Source: Agathobacter ruminis (GTDB taxonomy: Bacteria > Bacillota > Clostridia > Lachnospirales > Lachnospiraceae). From it: a DNA stretch of 64,000 nucleotides. Position numbers and translations under genes: made by a program. The notes under the pieces were generated by a model. The model had not been told where the DNA came from, did not search any database, and saw nothing but the letters and a program-made list of their open reading frames with translations. How positions within the stretch are numbered: position 1 is the first letter of the stretch; each line of letters opens with the position of its first letter. The stretch covers positions 1 to 64,000 of the forward strand of contig NZ_PDYG01000064.1 of assembly GCF_002735305.1 (NCBI RefSeq), given 5' to 3'. Positions 24,572 to 34,287 of this stretch are shown one piece after another.

Positions 24572-26578
24572 CTAACAAATCCGCAAGATTTTTAAATCCC
24601 ACGGCTGAATCGAAATCTGTTCTCCGGATGCAATAGTTTGATTCTGCAACAGTTCTTTGGCCTCCACCGGGATCGCAAGTGTCTGTTCCTCATCCGAGAA
24701 ATTCATGACATAGACAATCTGTTCACTGGCCGCATTCACGCCCTGTTTGACAACCAATGGATAGCGCACATTCGAAAAACTGATTTTGTGCGGCTCTGCA
24801 AAATTGATTTCATGCAGGAATGCAGACAGCACTTCCTCGAGCACTTCATCCTCAAACATGGCTGCCAGATACATGGCACTGCCTTTGCCAAACTCATTGT
24901 ATGTTACTGCTGCATAACGGTTCCAAACCGGATGGGTATAACGGCTCCACACTTCTGCCGTGTCGGCAAATACCATTTCCATCCACTCCCGTGCAGCGCC
25001 GGACTTTTCATGAAAAGCCACTTCCACATTCTTCGGGAAAGTAAACTGATCGTAGTGGATGCCCAGTGCCTCATGCAGGATATGCGGCTGACGATCCGCA
25101 TAGATTTTAATCTGCTCATTTGCAAATGCGCTTTTGAAGGTTGCAATCAAATGGCCACCGTCTTTCACATAATCGGACAGAGCCTGAAGATATTCTTCCT
25201 TTGCACTGTAGAGCGCCGGAAGAAGGACGATCTCATAGCGGCTCAAATATTCAGCCTGCGCCGGTATGACATCAAATTCAATATTCAGGCGATAAAGTGC
25301 ATCTGCAAGCCAGCGCAGCACACGATTATATCCATGTGTATCCTCCGTATCCATCGGGAATTGAATCAGACCGGTATTGGAGCGGCTGTCTGCCACGATT
25401 GCCACGCGATTGTCCTTTTTCAGATTCACCAAATGCTGCCCGATGCGCTTCCATTCATTTCCGACGATTGCGCATTCTCTGTAGGTTTCATTCTCCTGCA
25501 GATCATGCGACAACACACCCTTCCAATAGCTTTCGATTGCATTATGAATCGAATGCCAATGCCAGTATTCGACCATATTGGCTCCATTTGCGACATGCGA
25601 ATATGCACAGAGTCGCAGCTGTCCCGGATACGGGAGCCATCCCAGATTGCCCTGTGCTTCTGTCTCGAGTACCAAATAGTTGTCTGATTTGAGTCCTCGC
25701 GAGATATTGCCCAGCACGGTAATCTCCGCACCGGTCAGATCCTGCGCATTCGGATGATAAATATCACAGCCCGCGATTGTCACAGCTTCCGCTGCCGCAA
25801 ACTGATCCACCTCCGGTTGCAGTCCCAGTCCCCCGCGACGTGCATCCCAGTCATAATCAAAGTTCTGTGTGATAAACTGATCCGGTCGCTTATATTCCGC
25901 AACAATTGCAGCCTGCCACTTCAGAAAATCAGTTACCAGTCCACGCGAAAATGCAGCATATTCCGCGGCAAGTGAACCATTGATGGTTCCTCTGATATCC
26001 GGAAAATGTGCCCAGTCATCCACACGATTGCTCCAGTAATCCAGACCGAATGCATGATTAAACGCATCCAGATCCGGATATTTTTGTTTGAGTGATTCGA
26101 CAAACATCTCCTGCGCTCGCGGTCCGCAGGTATCATAAGCCTTTGTTTCATTGTCCAGCTGAAATCCGATAACATGTGGCTCGTCGCACACTTCTTCCAT
26201 CAATTTGCGAATCATACGCTCTGCATACTGCAGATAAATCGGATTCGTGATATCCATATTCTGGCGGTGGCCGTAAATCCCCGGTCCGCTGTGCGTAAGC
26301 GCAAGTATGTCATCCGCTTTGTCCGCCAGCCAGCTTGGAATCGCATAGGTCGGCGTGCCGACAATGACAGAAATATGATGACGCTTGGCCGCATCGAGCA
26401 TCCGATGCAGAGACGTAAAATCAAATTCTCCCTCGCGCTTTTCCCATGTGCTCCATGTGGATTCCGCAATACGAATCACATTCATGCCGGCCTTCTCCAT
26501 CATGGCCATGTCCTGTTCTACGCGATCATATGGCATATATTCATCATAATATGCCGCTCCATATAATAATTCTTTCAT
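24572..26578 (-). CDS. ganA: GH42 beta-galactosidase
   Basis: 668 residues from ATG 26578 (MKELLYGAAYYDEYMPYDRV), the typical GH42 start; a longer frame upstream runs through the preceding gene. Acid/base Glu144 is in FQLDNETK, and nucleophile Glu305 is probably in LVLETEAQG. A barrel, a trimerisation domain (about 385-590) and a small C-terminal beta domain follow. No signal peptide, so it acts in the cytoplasm on imported galacto-oligosaccharides. The start lies 1 base after the GH53 stop; with a weak ribosome site, translational coupling is likely. Last gene of the operon. Confidence 0.93.
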   Translation of the reverse strand: MKELLYGAAYYDEYMPYDRVEQDMAMMEKAGMNVIRIAESTWSTWEKREGEFDFTSLHRMLDAAKRHHISVIVGTPTYAIPSWLADKADDILALTHSGPGIYGHRQNMDITNPIYLQYAERMIRKLMEEVCDEPHVIGFQLDNETKAYDTCGPRAQEMFVESLKQKYPDLDAFNHAFGLDYWSNRVDDWAHFPDIRGTINGSLAAEYAAFSRGLVTDFLKWQAAIVAEYKRPDQFITQNFDYDWDARRGGLGLQPEVDQFAAAEAVTIAGCDIYHPNAQDLTGAEITVLGNISRGLKSDNYLVLETEAQGNLGWLPYPGQLRLCAYSHVANGANMVEYWHWHSIHNAIESYWKGVLSHDLQENETYRECAIVGNEWKRIGQHLVNLKKDNRVAIVADSRSNTGLIQFPMDTEDTHGYNRVLRWLADALYRLNIEFDVIPAQAEYLSRYEIVLLPALYSAKEEYLQALSDYVKDGGHLIATFKSAFANEQIKIYADRQPHILHEALGIHYDQFTFPKNVEVAFHEKSGAAREWMEMVFADTAEVWSRYTHPVWNRYAAVTYNEFGKGSAMYLAAMFEDEVLEEVLSAFLHEINFAEPHKISFSNVRYPLVVKQGVNAASEQIVYVMNFSDEEQTLAIPVEAKELLQNQTIASGEQISIQPWDLKILRIC

Positions 26579-26579
26579 A

Positions 26580-28565
26580 TTATTGCACCAATTCAAAATC
26601 ATCCATTGTGCCCCATCCGTTGGCGGCACATTCCACATGCATACCGACGCGAATCTTTGATCCGGCTGTCGCCTGAATCTCACCGATGACCGGATTCTGC
26701 CAGTTCACCCAGCCGTTCAGCCGGACAGCGTCCGACTTATATTCCGTCACCGTTTTGTCCGGTGAAGTTACCTGTACAAACAGATAGATGACCGCATCAT
26801 CGCCGACATCTCCGCCCTGAATAAAGGCATTTGCACTGTAAACACCATCCGCGTCTATTGTTACGTCCTGATACATTTCATAATTCATTGCCGATGCACT
26901 CCACCAGTGGAATGCATTTTCTCCGCTGTGTGCATCGGATTCTTTCGTCTGAATATCCGTCGGATTCTCCCCGTTTTGCGAAGTCACCTGCCACATCGAA
27001 GCATCCGCATCATCAAAGTTGCCGTTGACCAGCAGATTCTCACTCAGGACTCTGACGGTCATCTTCATTTCATAGCCGGCCGCTTTGCCGGATACCGTAT
27101 AAACACCCGCACGATTTCTATCAACCGCATTGAGTTCCTCCTGATTCCATGTCACCTCTGCCTGCTCGCTGATAGACGTATCATTATAAACTGCATCCAC
27201 TTTTTGCGGAGCCTCCCAGGAGGATCCCTTTGCTATTTCGATTTCCAGATCCGGCACTGCAAGGACTTCGAGTGCTCCGCCCTTTGCGCCGTGATAAACA
27301 AAACGAAATACATCCAGCGAAGGAAGCTTTTTGCCTTCGGCATCAAAAAGTGCCTGATTGTCCCATGAGCATCCGCCATAATAAGCACCTGCATCTTTCG
27401 GATCATATGCGCCCGCATAGGACGATGCCCATCCACAGCCATATTTCTCATAGCTGTCCTTGTTGCTTTGATAATCGGAAAAGGCACCGATCCAGCAACC
27501 TTCCCAATAGAAAACGCCAAGCGCATGTGCAGACTGTGCAGCAGCCATGACATCGCGCAGATTGTTGGCCTGTCCCTGCACGGTTGCCGGATAATTCGGC
27601 AGTGCATCCGCCTCTGAAATACTGTTTGCACTTCCATCCGCATCCGCTCCCGTATAAAGATAAGAGGTCTCCATGATACAGGTCTTCACCCGGTAAGTAT
27701 CCTCAATATCACGCAGTGTCTGAATCATATTCTCATAGGTCCCATGCCAGTAGGTATAATATGAAATGCCAAAAATATCATAATCGATTCCCGCATCTTT
27801 CAAACGCGCTGCGCGCTCCTTTGTCGCAGAGGCATTGTCCACTTCGGTGAAATGAACCACGATTTGGATGTCAAGCGAATGCTCTTTTGCAAATGCGCGC
27901 ACCGCCTTTGAAGCAGCATCGAGCAATTCCAACTCGTTGTCAAAATCACTCTCTCCGGCCAGTCCGTAGTTGATTTCATTGCCGATCTGGACCATGCCGA
28001 TGTCGGTTCCGGACTCGTAGATGGTCTTCAGACTCTCACCGGTATATGCGGTTAACGCTTCCTTTTTCTTCTCCAGGTTCATATCCGCCCATGCCTTTGG
28101 CACCATCTGTTTGGCCGGATCTGCCCAGAAATCGGAATAATGAAAATCCACACAGGTCTTCATGCCGTACTCCGCTGCGCGTGCGCCCAGTTTTGCTGCA
28201 CTTTTTGCATCGCAATTGCCACCGCCGTATCCGTTTCCATCCTTGTCAAACGGATCATTCCAGACGCGGATACGCGCATAATTCACACCGGAATCTGCGA
28301 GAATTCGAAAGACATCCTGCTCTTTGCCATCCGCGTCATAATATTTTACGCCGGCTGCTTCCTCACTCAAAATGCTCGACACATCCATTCCGCGGATAAA
28401 ATCTTCGGACAAACCGTCTATCTTTTCAACATAAATCTCAGATGCTTCCATTTCAGTTGGCATCGTCGGACGATAAGGCGCCTTCGCCTCCTTTGTCTTT
28501 GCGCATCCTGTTGCAGACAACGCAAGTGTCGATATCATCATTATGATTAATTTCCTTTTTCTCAT
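26580..28565 (-). CDS. ganB: GH53 endo-beta-1,4-galactanase lipoprotein with Ig-like and galactan-binding domains
   Basis: 661 residues. A lipoprotein signal ends in LSATGC (Cys21). The GH53 catalytic barrel spans about 50-405, with acid/base Glu in VQIGNEINYG and nucleophile Glu in CIMETSYLYT. A bacterial Ig-like domain (about 415-505; VTWNQEELNAVDRNRAGVYT) and a C-terminal beta-sandwich (about 510-661, WWSASAMNYEMYQDV) resembling the galactan-binding CBM61 module follow. Surface-anchored, it would cut type I (arabino)galactan side chains of pectin into oligosaccharides for the GanSPQ importer. The CBM assignment is from pattern memory. Confidence 0.92.
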   Translation of the reverse strand: MRKRKLIIMMISTLALSATGCAKTKEAKAPYRPTMPTEMEASEIYVEKIDGLSEDFIRGMDVSSILSEEAAGVKYYDADGKEQDVFRILADSGVNYARIRVWNDPFDKDGNGYGGGNCDAKSAAKLGARAAEYGMKTCVDFHYSDFWADPAKQMVPKAWADMNLEKKKEALTAYTGESLKTIYESGTDIGMVQIGNEINYGLAGESDFDNELELLDAASKAVRAFAKEHSLDIQIVVHFTEVDNASATKERAARLKDAGIDYDIFGISYYTYWHGTYENMIQTLRDIEDTYRVKTCIMETSYLYTGADADGSANSISEADALPNYPATVQGQANNLRDVMAAAQSAHALGVFYWEGCWIGAFSDYQSNKDSYEKYGCGWASSYAGAYDPKDAGAYYGGCSWDNQALFDAEGKKLPSLDVFRFVYHGAKGGALEVLAVPDLEIEIAKGSSWEAPQKVDAVYNDTSISEQAEVTWNQEELNAVDRNRAGVYTVSGKAAGYEMKMTVRVLSENLLVNGNFDDADASMWQVTSQNGENPTDIQTKESDAHSGENAFHWWSASAMNYEMYQDVTIDADGVYSANAFIQGGDVGDDAVIYLFVQVTSPDKTVTEYKSDAVRLNGWVNWQNPVIGEIQATAGSKIRVGMHVECAANGWGTMDDFELVQ

Positions 28566-28583
28566 TGTAAAAACACCCTTATC

Positions 28584-29687
28584 TTAAAAATCACGAATCA
28601 CCGCAAGTGCCGGTAATGCATTTCCATCATAATCAAACAACGCCTGGTTGGCCCATTCGTTTCCGCCCGGGCCTTTTTCCTGCATATAAGCAATCGCTTC
28701 CGGACTCGCCCATTCGCTTCCCGGCACCGGAATCCACGCCGGTTCCCAATACATGAAGCCTTTTCCACGGCCTTCGTCGATTCCTTTGAGCAGTTCCATC
28801 AAATCCTGCATGAATTTGCTCTGTCCCTCCGGACTCATCTCGTAAGGCACTTTGGCAGCCAGCTCCGGTTTCGTCGCCATTCCTTTTCTCTTCTCATCCG
28901 GCAGTTTTTCGTAATCTTTATAATCTTCGAGTGTAAAACCGGTCGACACTTCCGCGACAATCATATCCTTATGATATCTGTGCGCCATGTCATTCATATT
29001 GGCACGCAAATCTTCCATCGTTCCATGCCAGAACGGATAATAGCTCAGTCCCATATAATCAAAGTCTGCACCATGATGTGCAAAATAATGATCAAACCAG
29101 TCGCGATACATCTCATTGTTTCCGCCGGCATCCAGATGCAGCATCACGGAAATGGACGGATCAAACTCGCGCACCGCACGAATTCCCGCGTTCAGAAACA
29201 GGACGATATTGTCCCAGTTCGGCTTTTGTCCCAGCGGCCAGAGCAAGCCATTGGTAATTTCATTGCCGACCGCCACCATTGAAGGAAGCGCGTCAGCATC
29301 TTTTAAATGTTGCAGGGAATCCTTCGTGAAATCATAGACTGCATCGGCAAGCTGTGCAGCTGTCATCCCCTTCCATGCGCGTGGCACGCGCTGTTTCCCC
29401 GGATCGGTCCAGAAGTCCGAATAGTGAAGATCCAGACACCACTTGATTCCGAGTGCTTTTGCCCGTTTTGCCAGACCGGTTACCACATCGATATCACAGG
29501 TTCCGGCTCCAAAGCTCTTTCCCTGATCATCATACGGATGATTCCACAGGCGAAGCCGCAGATAATTCATCCCATATGATTGCAAAATCGTCATAGCATC
29601 CGCAGCATTTCCGTGATCACGAAAGACGCCGCCACACTGTTCTACCTCGGCCAAAGTAGACAGGTCCATTCCTTTGATAAAATCCAT
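28584..29687 (-). CDS. GH53 endo-beta-1,4-galactanase, predicted cytoplasmic
   Basis: 367 residues from ATG 29687 (GGAGGA upstream), beginning MDFIKGMDLSTLAEVEQCGG. A single GH53 domain with acid/base Glu in VAVGNEITNG and nucleophile Glu in IVAEVSTGF. There is no signal peptide or anchor, unlike the paralogue 18 bases downstream. A cytoplasmic GH53 would trim long galacto-oligosaccharides after uptake, so the strain probably imports fairly long chains. Alternatively export could occur by an unseen route. Confidence 0.9.
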   Translation of the reverse strand: MDFIKGMDLSTLAEVEQCGGVFRDHGNAADAMTILQSYGMNYLRLRLWNHPYDDQGKSFGAGTCDIDVVTGLAKRAKALGIKWCLDLHYSDFWTDPGKQRVPRAWKGMTAAQLADAVYDFTKDSLQHLKDADALPSMVAVGNEITNGLLWPLGQKPNWDNIVLFLNAGIRAVREFDPSISVMLHLDAGGNNEMYRDWFDHYFAHHGADFDYMGLSYYPFWHGTMEDLRANMNDMAHRYHKDMIVAEVSTGFTLEDYKDYEKLPDEKRKGMATKPELAAKVPYEMSPEGQSKFMQDLMELLKGIDEGRGKGFMYWEPAWIPVPGSEWASPEAIAYMQEKGPGGNEWANQALFDYDGNALPALAVIRDF

Positions 29688-29750
29688 ATTAGTCCTCCAT
29701 ATAGTCATAATGGCAGGCTCTTTGCCTGCCATTATCGTTATTTTATGCGC

Positions 29751-29972
29751 TTAATCAAAATCTTCAAAACTGGTATAACGCTTTAAATAATCCTTATATT
29801 TGCTGCGCACTGTCTCATTCTCTGCGAGCACTTCCTCTTCTGTCCCAAAGAACTGACAGCGGATGCAATAATATTGTTTCTTTTCTTTGTCATAAAACAT
29901 ATCGATGTCCAAATCACGTTTAAAACAGGCAGGACAACGGTAGTTTAATTTGCCTTTTCCAGATTGAGCCAT
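29751..29972 (-). CDS. Small zinc-ribbon protein (73 aa)
   Basis: MAQSGKGKLNYRCPACFKRD with cysteine pairs CPAC and CIRC makes a zinc ribbon; the tail is charged and helical. AAGGAGG lies 9 bases before ATG. The frame starts inside the last 28 bases of the 616-residue gene, so it is translationally coupled to it. No function is known. It may be a nucleic-acid-binding or partner protein for its neighbour. Confidence 0.75.
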   Translation of the reverse strand: MAQSGKGKLNYRCPACFKRDLDIDMFYDKEKKQYYCIRCQFFGTEEEVLAENETVRSKYKDYLKRYTSFEDFD

Positions 29973-31795
29973 GTCGTAAATACCTCCTTGTCCTTTAAAG
30001 ATCCTGTATATCCAATTGTAAACATCGGGCTAAAAGCATAGCCTTCTTTGATATAACCGCATTTGTCGCGACCGTCGCATTCCATGGATACTTTTGTTTC
30101 AATCGGTGGAAGCGTACAGCTTGCGCTGTCTGCGTCTGCAAGGCATGCCTCACGACACTTGTATTCATATGGAATCGTAGTCGGATTGCTTCCTGTCAGC
30201 GAAAGCGACAGGGAACTCATGTCTTCGGTATATTCTGTCGTACCATAGCAGCCTACCATATATTCGTTGATGGTAATCTCTGCATCCGGATCCGACACCG
30301 AAAGGATATTGCGGTCAATGCGAATCTTACTGCTGCCCTCTTCAAATGTAATCACACTTTGAATGGTAACATTGCAGTCTCTGAATTCGATCTCCACAGG
30401 ATCCAGGGTCAGGATACGGTTCTTTCCTTCCTGAGAGAAATGTGCCTTTGTTCTGCACAGACAAAGATCCACTTCTTCCCCGTTATGACAAATCTTGGCA
30501 GAACGAACGGTTCCTTCGCCGGCATAATGGGTGAAATATCCGGCACGATATTTCTCCTGTATCAAAAATGGATAGGAAGCATCCTGAATATGTTTGGTTC
30601 CGATTCCGACAGGCCAGTTCAGCTTTGCCACATATGGGCGCAAGTCCACGATTGCGCCACCCTGATCCATATTCACGCATACGCGCATATACGGATCGGC
30701 ATACCAGAACAACTGCTTCTGGGAACCGTAGAGAATATCACGCCACAGTGCACATTCCGGCTCGTTGTAATTGCCATCGTCAACGCCCTTCTTGCTGCGG
30801 TAATAGTCCGCGAACTCAGCCATAGTCATATCGGCCAGCTTTCCTTCTTTTTTCAGCTGTCCGTAATAAGCGCATCCTTCTTCGTATGACTTTAACAGCA
30901 GTTCGTACGGAGCTTCCCATCTTCCCATCTTGTTCATCCAGCCAGGTCCCACAAACATCATATTGTAGGCATAACCATTGTTGAATTTCGCAAGATAGCG
31001 GTATTGGTCGATCAGATTGTAAAGATAAGGAAATTCCCAGGTCTTGCTGTCATAAATCATACCGCGCAATACGTTTTGCGGATGCGTGCCAAAGTTGGAA
31101 CCATTGCCGTCATAGCAGGCAATCAGGTCGCGGGACAGATGTGGAATTGCGACAATTCCACTGTCTTCCGCCGCATTGGCCGCCGGCGCATGGGTATTCT
31201 GCTTGGATGGAATCCATGGTGCCCATGGGCCGCCATCCATGAACGTGTACCAGCTGTTGTTACAGGTGTGGTACGCCTTCGGGCCTTCTTCCCAACAGGT
31301 TGCAACCGCACATTTTACGGAAGGATACTTGTCCTTGATATAATTGATCAGTTCCGCATCCATATAATACGAACCGGTCGATTCCGGATAGAATCCGAAA
31401 ATATCATGGAATTTGGCAAATACATCATCGACGATTGCCATCTTGTCCTCCATGGAGAACATCCAGATACAGAAGTCCTTTGTCTTATACTTTTCACGGA
31501 ATTGTTCACAAGGCAGTCCCAACAAAGTCAATGCAATTTCATCACCGTATTTCTCGTGATGTTCCTTTGCAAGCTGTACCGCTTCCTCATTGAACAATGA
31601 AGCATAAGTCATTTGAATGGTGGTCTTCAGACCATTCTTGTGCGCGCATTCCTGCTGCGTCTTGAAGATATCGAGTGATTCGGTCAAAAGAGCCTTATCC
31701 CCGATGTCCTCTTCTTTTCCATGACCCGTGACGGTGGCGGAATATTCCGGCACCATCTCCGGGCGATGGATGATGTTCACTACAAACTTGTCCAT
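29945..31795 (-). CDS. Unknown 616-aa galactan-operon protein, possibly a deacetylase/GH57-like barrel
   Basis: Starts MDKFVVNIIHRPEMVPEYSA with GAGGA before ATG. No signal peptide. The first ~300 residues read like a seven-stranded barrel of the polysaccharide deacetylase or GH38/57 type (KYGDEIALTLLGLPCEQF, ESTGSYYMDAELINY, CAVATCWEEG). The C-terminal half is beta-rich. I cannot assign catalytic residues. Its place between the transporter and the GH53/GH42 genes suggests a cytoplasmic enzyme on galactan oligomers or their substituents (acetyl, arabinosyl). Related proteins occur near glycosidases in gut Firmicutes as far as I recall, without a proven activity. Confidence 0.75.
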   Translation of the reverse strand: MDKFVVNIIHRPEMVPEYSATVTGHGKEEDIGDKALLTESLDIFKTQQECAHKNGLKTTIQMTYASLFNEEAVQLAKEHHEKYGDEIALTLLGLPCEQFREKYKTKDFCIWMFSMEDKMAIVDDVFAKFHDIFGFYPESTGSYYMDAELINYIKDKYPSVKCAVATCWEEGPKAYHTCNNSWYTFMDGGPWAPWIPSKQNTHAPAANAAEDSGIVAIPHLSRDLIACYDGNGSNFGTHPQNVLRGMIYDSKTWEFPYLYNLIDQYRYLAKFNNGYAYNMMFVGPGWMNKMGRWEAPYELLLKSYEEGCAYYGQLKKEGKLADMTMAEFADYYRSKKGVDDGNYNEPECALWRDILYGSQKQLFWYADPYMRVCVNMDQGGAIVDLRPYVAKLNWPVGIGTKHIQDASYPFLIQEKYRAGYFTHYAGEGTVRSAKICHNGEEVDLCLCRTKAHFSQEGKNRILTLDPVEIEFRDCNVTIQSVITFEEGSSKIRIDRNILSVSDPDAEITINEYMVGCYGTTEYTEDMSSLSLSLTGSNPTTIPYEYKCREACLADADSASCTLPPIETKVSMECDGRDKCGYIKEGYAFSPMFTIGYTGSLKDKEVFTTWLNLEKAN

Positions 31796-31870
31796 TTTTG
31801 TTTCCTCGTTAGTTTTTTCATGTTGTTTTTGGGTTACATCTATATTAAAAGCAGTCCTCTCCTCAAAAGA

Positions 31871-32719
31871 CTAGCCTTTAACAGCACCACCGGTAATTCC
31901 TTCGACATAGAACTTCTGCATAATCACGAACAGGATAGAAAGCGGAACTGCTACAATCAGACCGCCGGCGCAGAATACTGCGAAGTAATCTCCAATCAGG
32001 GTTCTTTGCAAAATATTGTACAATCCGATGGACACGGTCCAGTTGGCCGGTTCCTTGCTGTTGATCATGATACGTGCCATTACGAAATCCATCCATGGAG
32101 CCATGAAGGAGTTGATAACGGTATAAACAATCATCGGCTTTGAAAGCGGAATGACAATTCTTACAAAAGTAGTCAGTTCGGAAGCTCCCTCGATTTTTGC
32201 CGCTTCACGAAGTGAAACCGGAATCGTATCAAAGAATCCTTTACAAATCAGATATCCAAGTCCCGAACCTGCGGAATAAACTACAATCAGTCCGATCAGA
32301 CTGTCGTTTAATCCCAGCAATTTCATTACAAAGTAGATTGCAAGCATAGACAAAACGCCTGGGAACATTCCGATGATAATCGAAAAGTTCATCAACGCTT
32401 TTCTGCCTTTGAAACGCATGCAGCTGAATGCATATGCAACCATCAATACAAATACGGACGAGATGACACAGCATGCGCATCCGATAATAAATGAATTCTT
32501 AAACCACGCCGGGAAGTTTGCTACGGTATCCGGGCGGAAGAACAACTGTGCAAAGTTGTCCAGTGACCATTTCTCTGGGAAGAAATGGTTGGTATTGATT
32601 CCTTTTTCTGCTCCAAGTGCGGTCACAAACAGCCAGATAATCGGAATCAACCAGAATAATGCAAGTGCGGCCAGCACCAGATGACGAATAATTTGTTTGA
32701 TTGTTTTTTTCACTTTCAT
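31871..32719 (-). CDS. ganQ: Sugar ABC transporter permease (MalG/GanQ-like)
   Basis: 282 residues with six predicted helices and the ABC-ATPase contact loop EAAKIEGASELTTFVRIVIP. The last residues, GITGGAVKG, are the standard MalG-type ending. Its ATG overlaps the ganP stop (TAATG), and GAGAGGAGG gives the ribosome site. Together with GanP and GanS it should import galacto-oligosaccharides. No dedicated ATPase lies nearby, so a shared MsmX-type ATPase elsewhere is expected. Confidence 0.92.
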   Translation of the reverse strand: MKVKKTIKQIIRHLVLAALALFWLIPIIWLFVTALGAEKGINTNHFFPEKWSLDNFAQLFFRPDTVANFPAWFKNSFIIGCACCVISSVFVLMVAYAFSCMRFKGRKALMNFSIIIGMFPGVLSMLAIYFVMKLLGLNDSLIGLIVVYSAGSGLGYLICKGFFDTIPVSLREAAKIEGASELTTFVRIVIPLSKPMIVYTVINSFMAPWMDFVMARIMINSKEPANWTVSIGLYNILQRTLIGDYFAVFCAGGLIVAVPLSILFVIMQKFYVEGITGGAVKG

Positions 32720-34149
32720 TACTGGTAAACCTCCTCTCTATCGCCCTTTGTCATTCTTGAGAAGGTAACTAATGTCAAACCTGCACAAATCACAAATACG
32801 ACAATACCGATTACTGAAGCCATGTAATACTGCTTCGTTGTCGAGTTGGTTGTAATCTTAAACAGCCATGTAATCAAAAGGTCTGTCTCCGACGCATTGG
32901 CCATTGCATACATCGGGTTGGTCGTGACATAATCGCCCGTCAACAGGAAGATTACATTGAAGTTGTTGATATTACCAATAAAGGAAGTAATCAGACTCGG
33001 TCCGGTTACGAAAAGCATATACGGCATGGTGATTTTCCAGAAAATCTGGAAATTGGTTGCACCGTCGATACGCGCACTCTCAAGCTGATCGTTTGGAATA
33101 TTCATCAAAATACCGGTTGCAATCAGCATCTGATATGGTACACCAATCCAAATGTTGATCAGGATTACCATCACATGCGCCCAACCCGGCTTGGAAAGGA
33201 ACGGAATATAATTTAAACTTCCGCTGAGCAGTCCAATATCTTTTAAGAAAGAAGTCAGACCAATGCGGCTACAGAATCCGTTTACAATACCGTAAGTTCC
33301 AAACATCTTGCTGACCAAAAGCAAAGTTACAAACTGTGGAATCGCAATAGTCACTACAAAGAGTGAACGCCAAAGCTTTTTGCATTTGGTATTGTTATTG
33401 TTGATGAATTTGGCAAGTAAAATACCGCCGATGTATGTGGTAAATGTGGCAAATGCTGCCCATACCAGTGTCCATCCAAGAATGCGGATAAATGCATATC
33501 CGAATCCGGAATTACGGTTGAACGAGAACAAGGTGCCCCAGTTCTTTAATCCAACCCAGGTAAACAGGTTTGATGGAGGCATATGTGCTGCATCATAGTT
33601 GGTGAAAGCCACGCAGACCATGAACAAAATCGGAATCACATTGATGATTATGACACCCAGACTAGGAAGGGTGAGCAAAGTGATATAGAATTTGTTGTTG
33701 ATCATCTGGCGACAATCTTCACGGAAGGTATTGATATGTTTGCCTTCCTCCTTCATTTGCTGAAGACGATAAACAGTCTTCATGTTAGATATATATAAAA
33801 GAATAAATGCTACAATAAATAAAATTCCGATGATGCTGCAAAGCAAAATCAAAAGGGAATTATCGTAATCATTCACTGTTTTTGTCAGAGTTAATGGATC
33901 AAATACTTCTTCTCTTTGTACGGTTCCCAGTGTTCCAAGCTTTGCAAGATAGGTAAGCGAGAATTGGAATGTAAACATAAAGAAGCCAATCTCAATCAAG
34001 GTCATCAGGATTCCCTTGACAATCTGTTTTCTGCCAAAATATCCCATACCCATAATGACCAGGGATAATCTTGTCCATAAGTCGCCCTTTGCAACGGCTG
34101 TGCCGAAATTTGCAAAGTATTGACCGATTCCTTTGAAAAATTTCTTCAT
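32719..34149 (-). CDS. ganP: Sugar ABC transporter permease (MalF/GanP-like)
   Basis: 476 residues with about eight membrane helices, including two N-terminal extra ones and a long periplasmic-type segment, as in MalF/GanP. The ATPase-contact loop ESARIDGATNFQIFWKITMP is clear. The start has GAGAGGAG upstream. Operon position directly after the binding protein fits the B. subtilis ganSPQAB order. Confidence 0.92.
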   Translation of the reverse strand: MKKFFKGIGQYFANFGTAVAKGDLWTRLSLVIMGMGYFGRKQIVKGILMTLIEIGFFMFTFQFSLTYLAKLGTLGTVQREEVFDPLTLTKTVNDYDNSLLILLCSIIGILFIVAFILLYISNMKTVYRLQQMKEEGKHINTFREDCRQMINNKFYITLLTLPSLGVIIINVIPILFMVCVAFTNYDAAHMPPSNLFTWVGLKNWGTLFSFNRNSGFGYAFIRILGWTLVWAAFATFTTYIGGILLAKFINNNNTKCKKLWRSLFVVTIAIPQFVTLLLVSKMFGTYGIVNGFCSRIGLTSFLKDIGLLSGSLNYIPFLSKPGWAHVMVILINIWIGVPYQMLIATGILMNIPNDQLESARIDGATNFQIFWKITMPYMLFVTGPSLITSFIGNINNFNVIFLLTGDYVTTNPMYAMANASETDLLITWLFKITTNSTTKQYYMASVIGIVVFVICAGLTLVTFSRMTKGDREEVYQ

Positions 34150-34287
34150 AGAGAACTCCTCTCAGAGTTGTTATTAGTATCAATGTATTTCTTGTAAGTT
34201 TTTTCACTTGTAAAAATGTAACCCACGCGCCCCAACAGCACATGGGTTACATTTGCATAAACTAGCCTTCTTAATTGTTGATGACTT

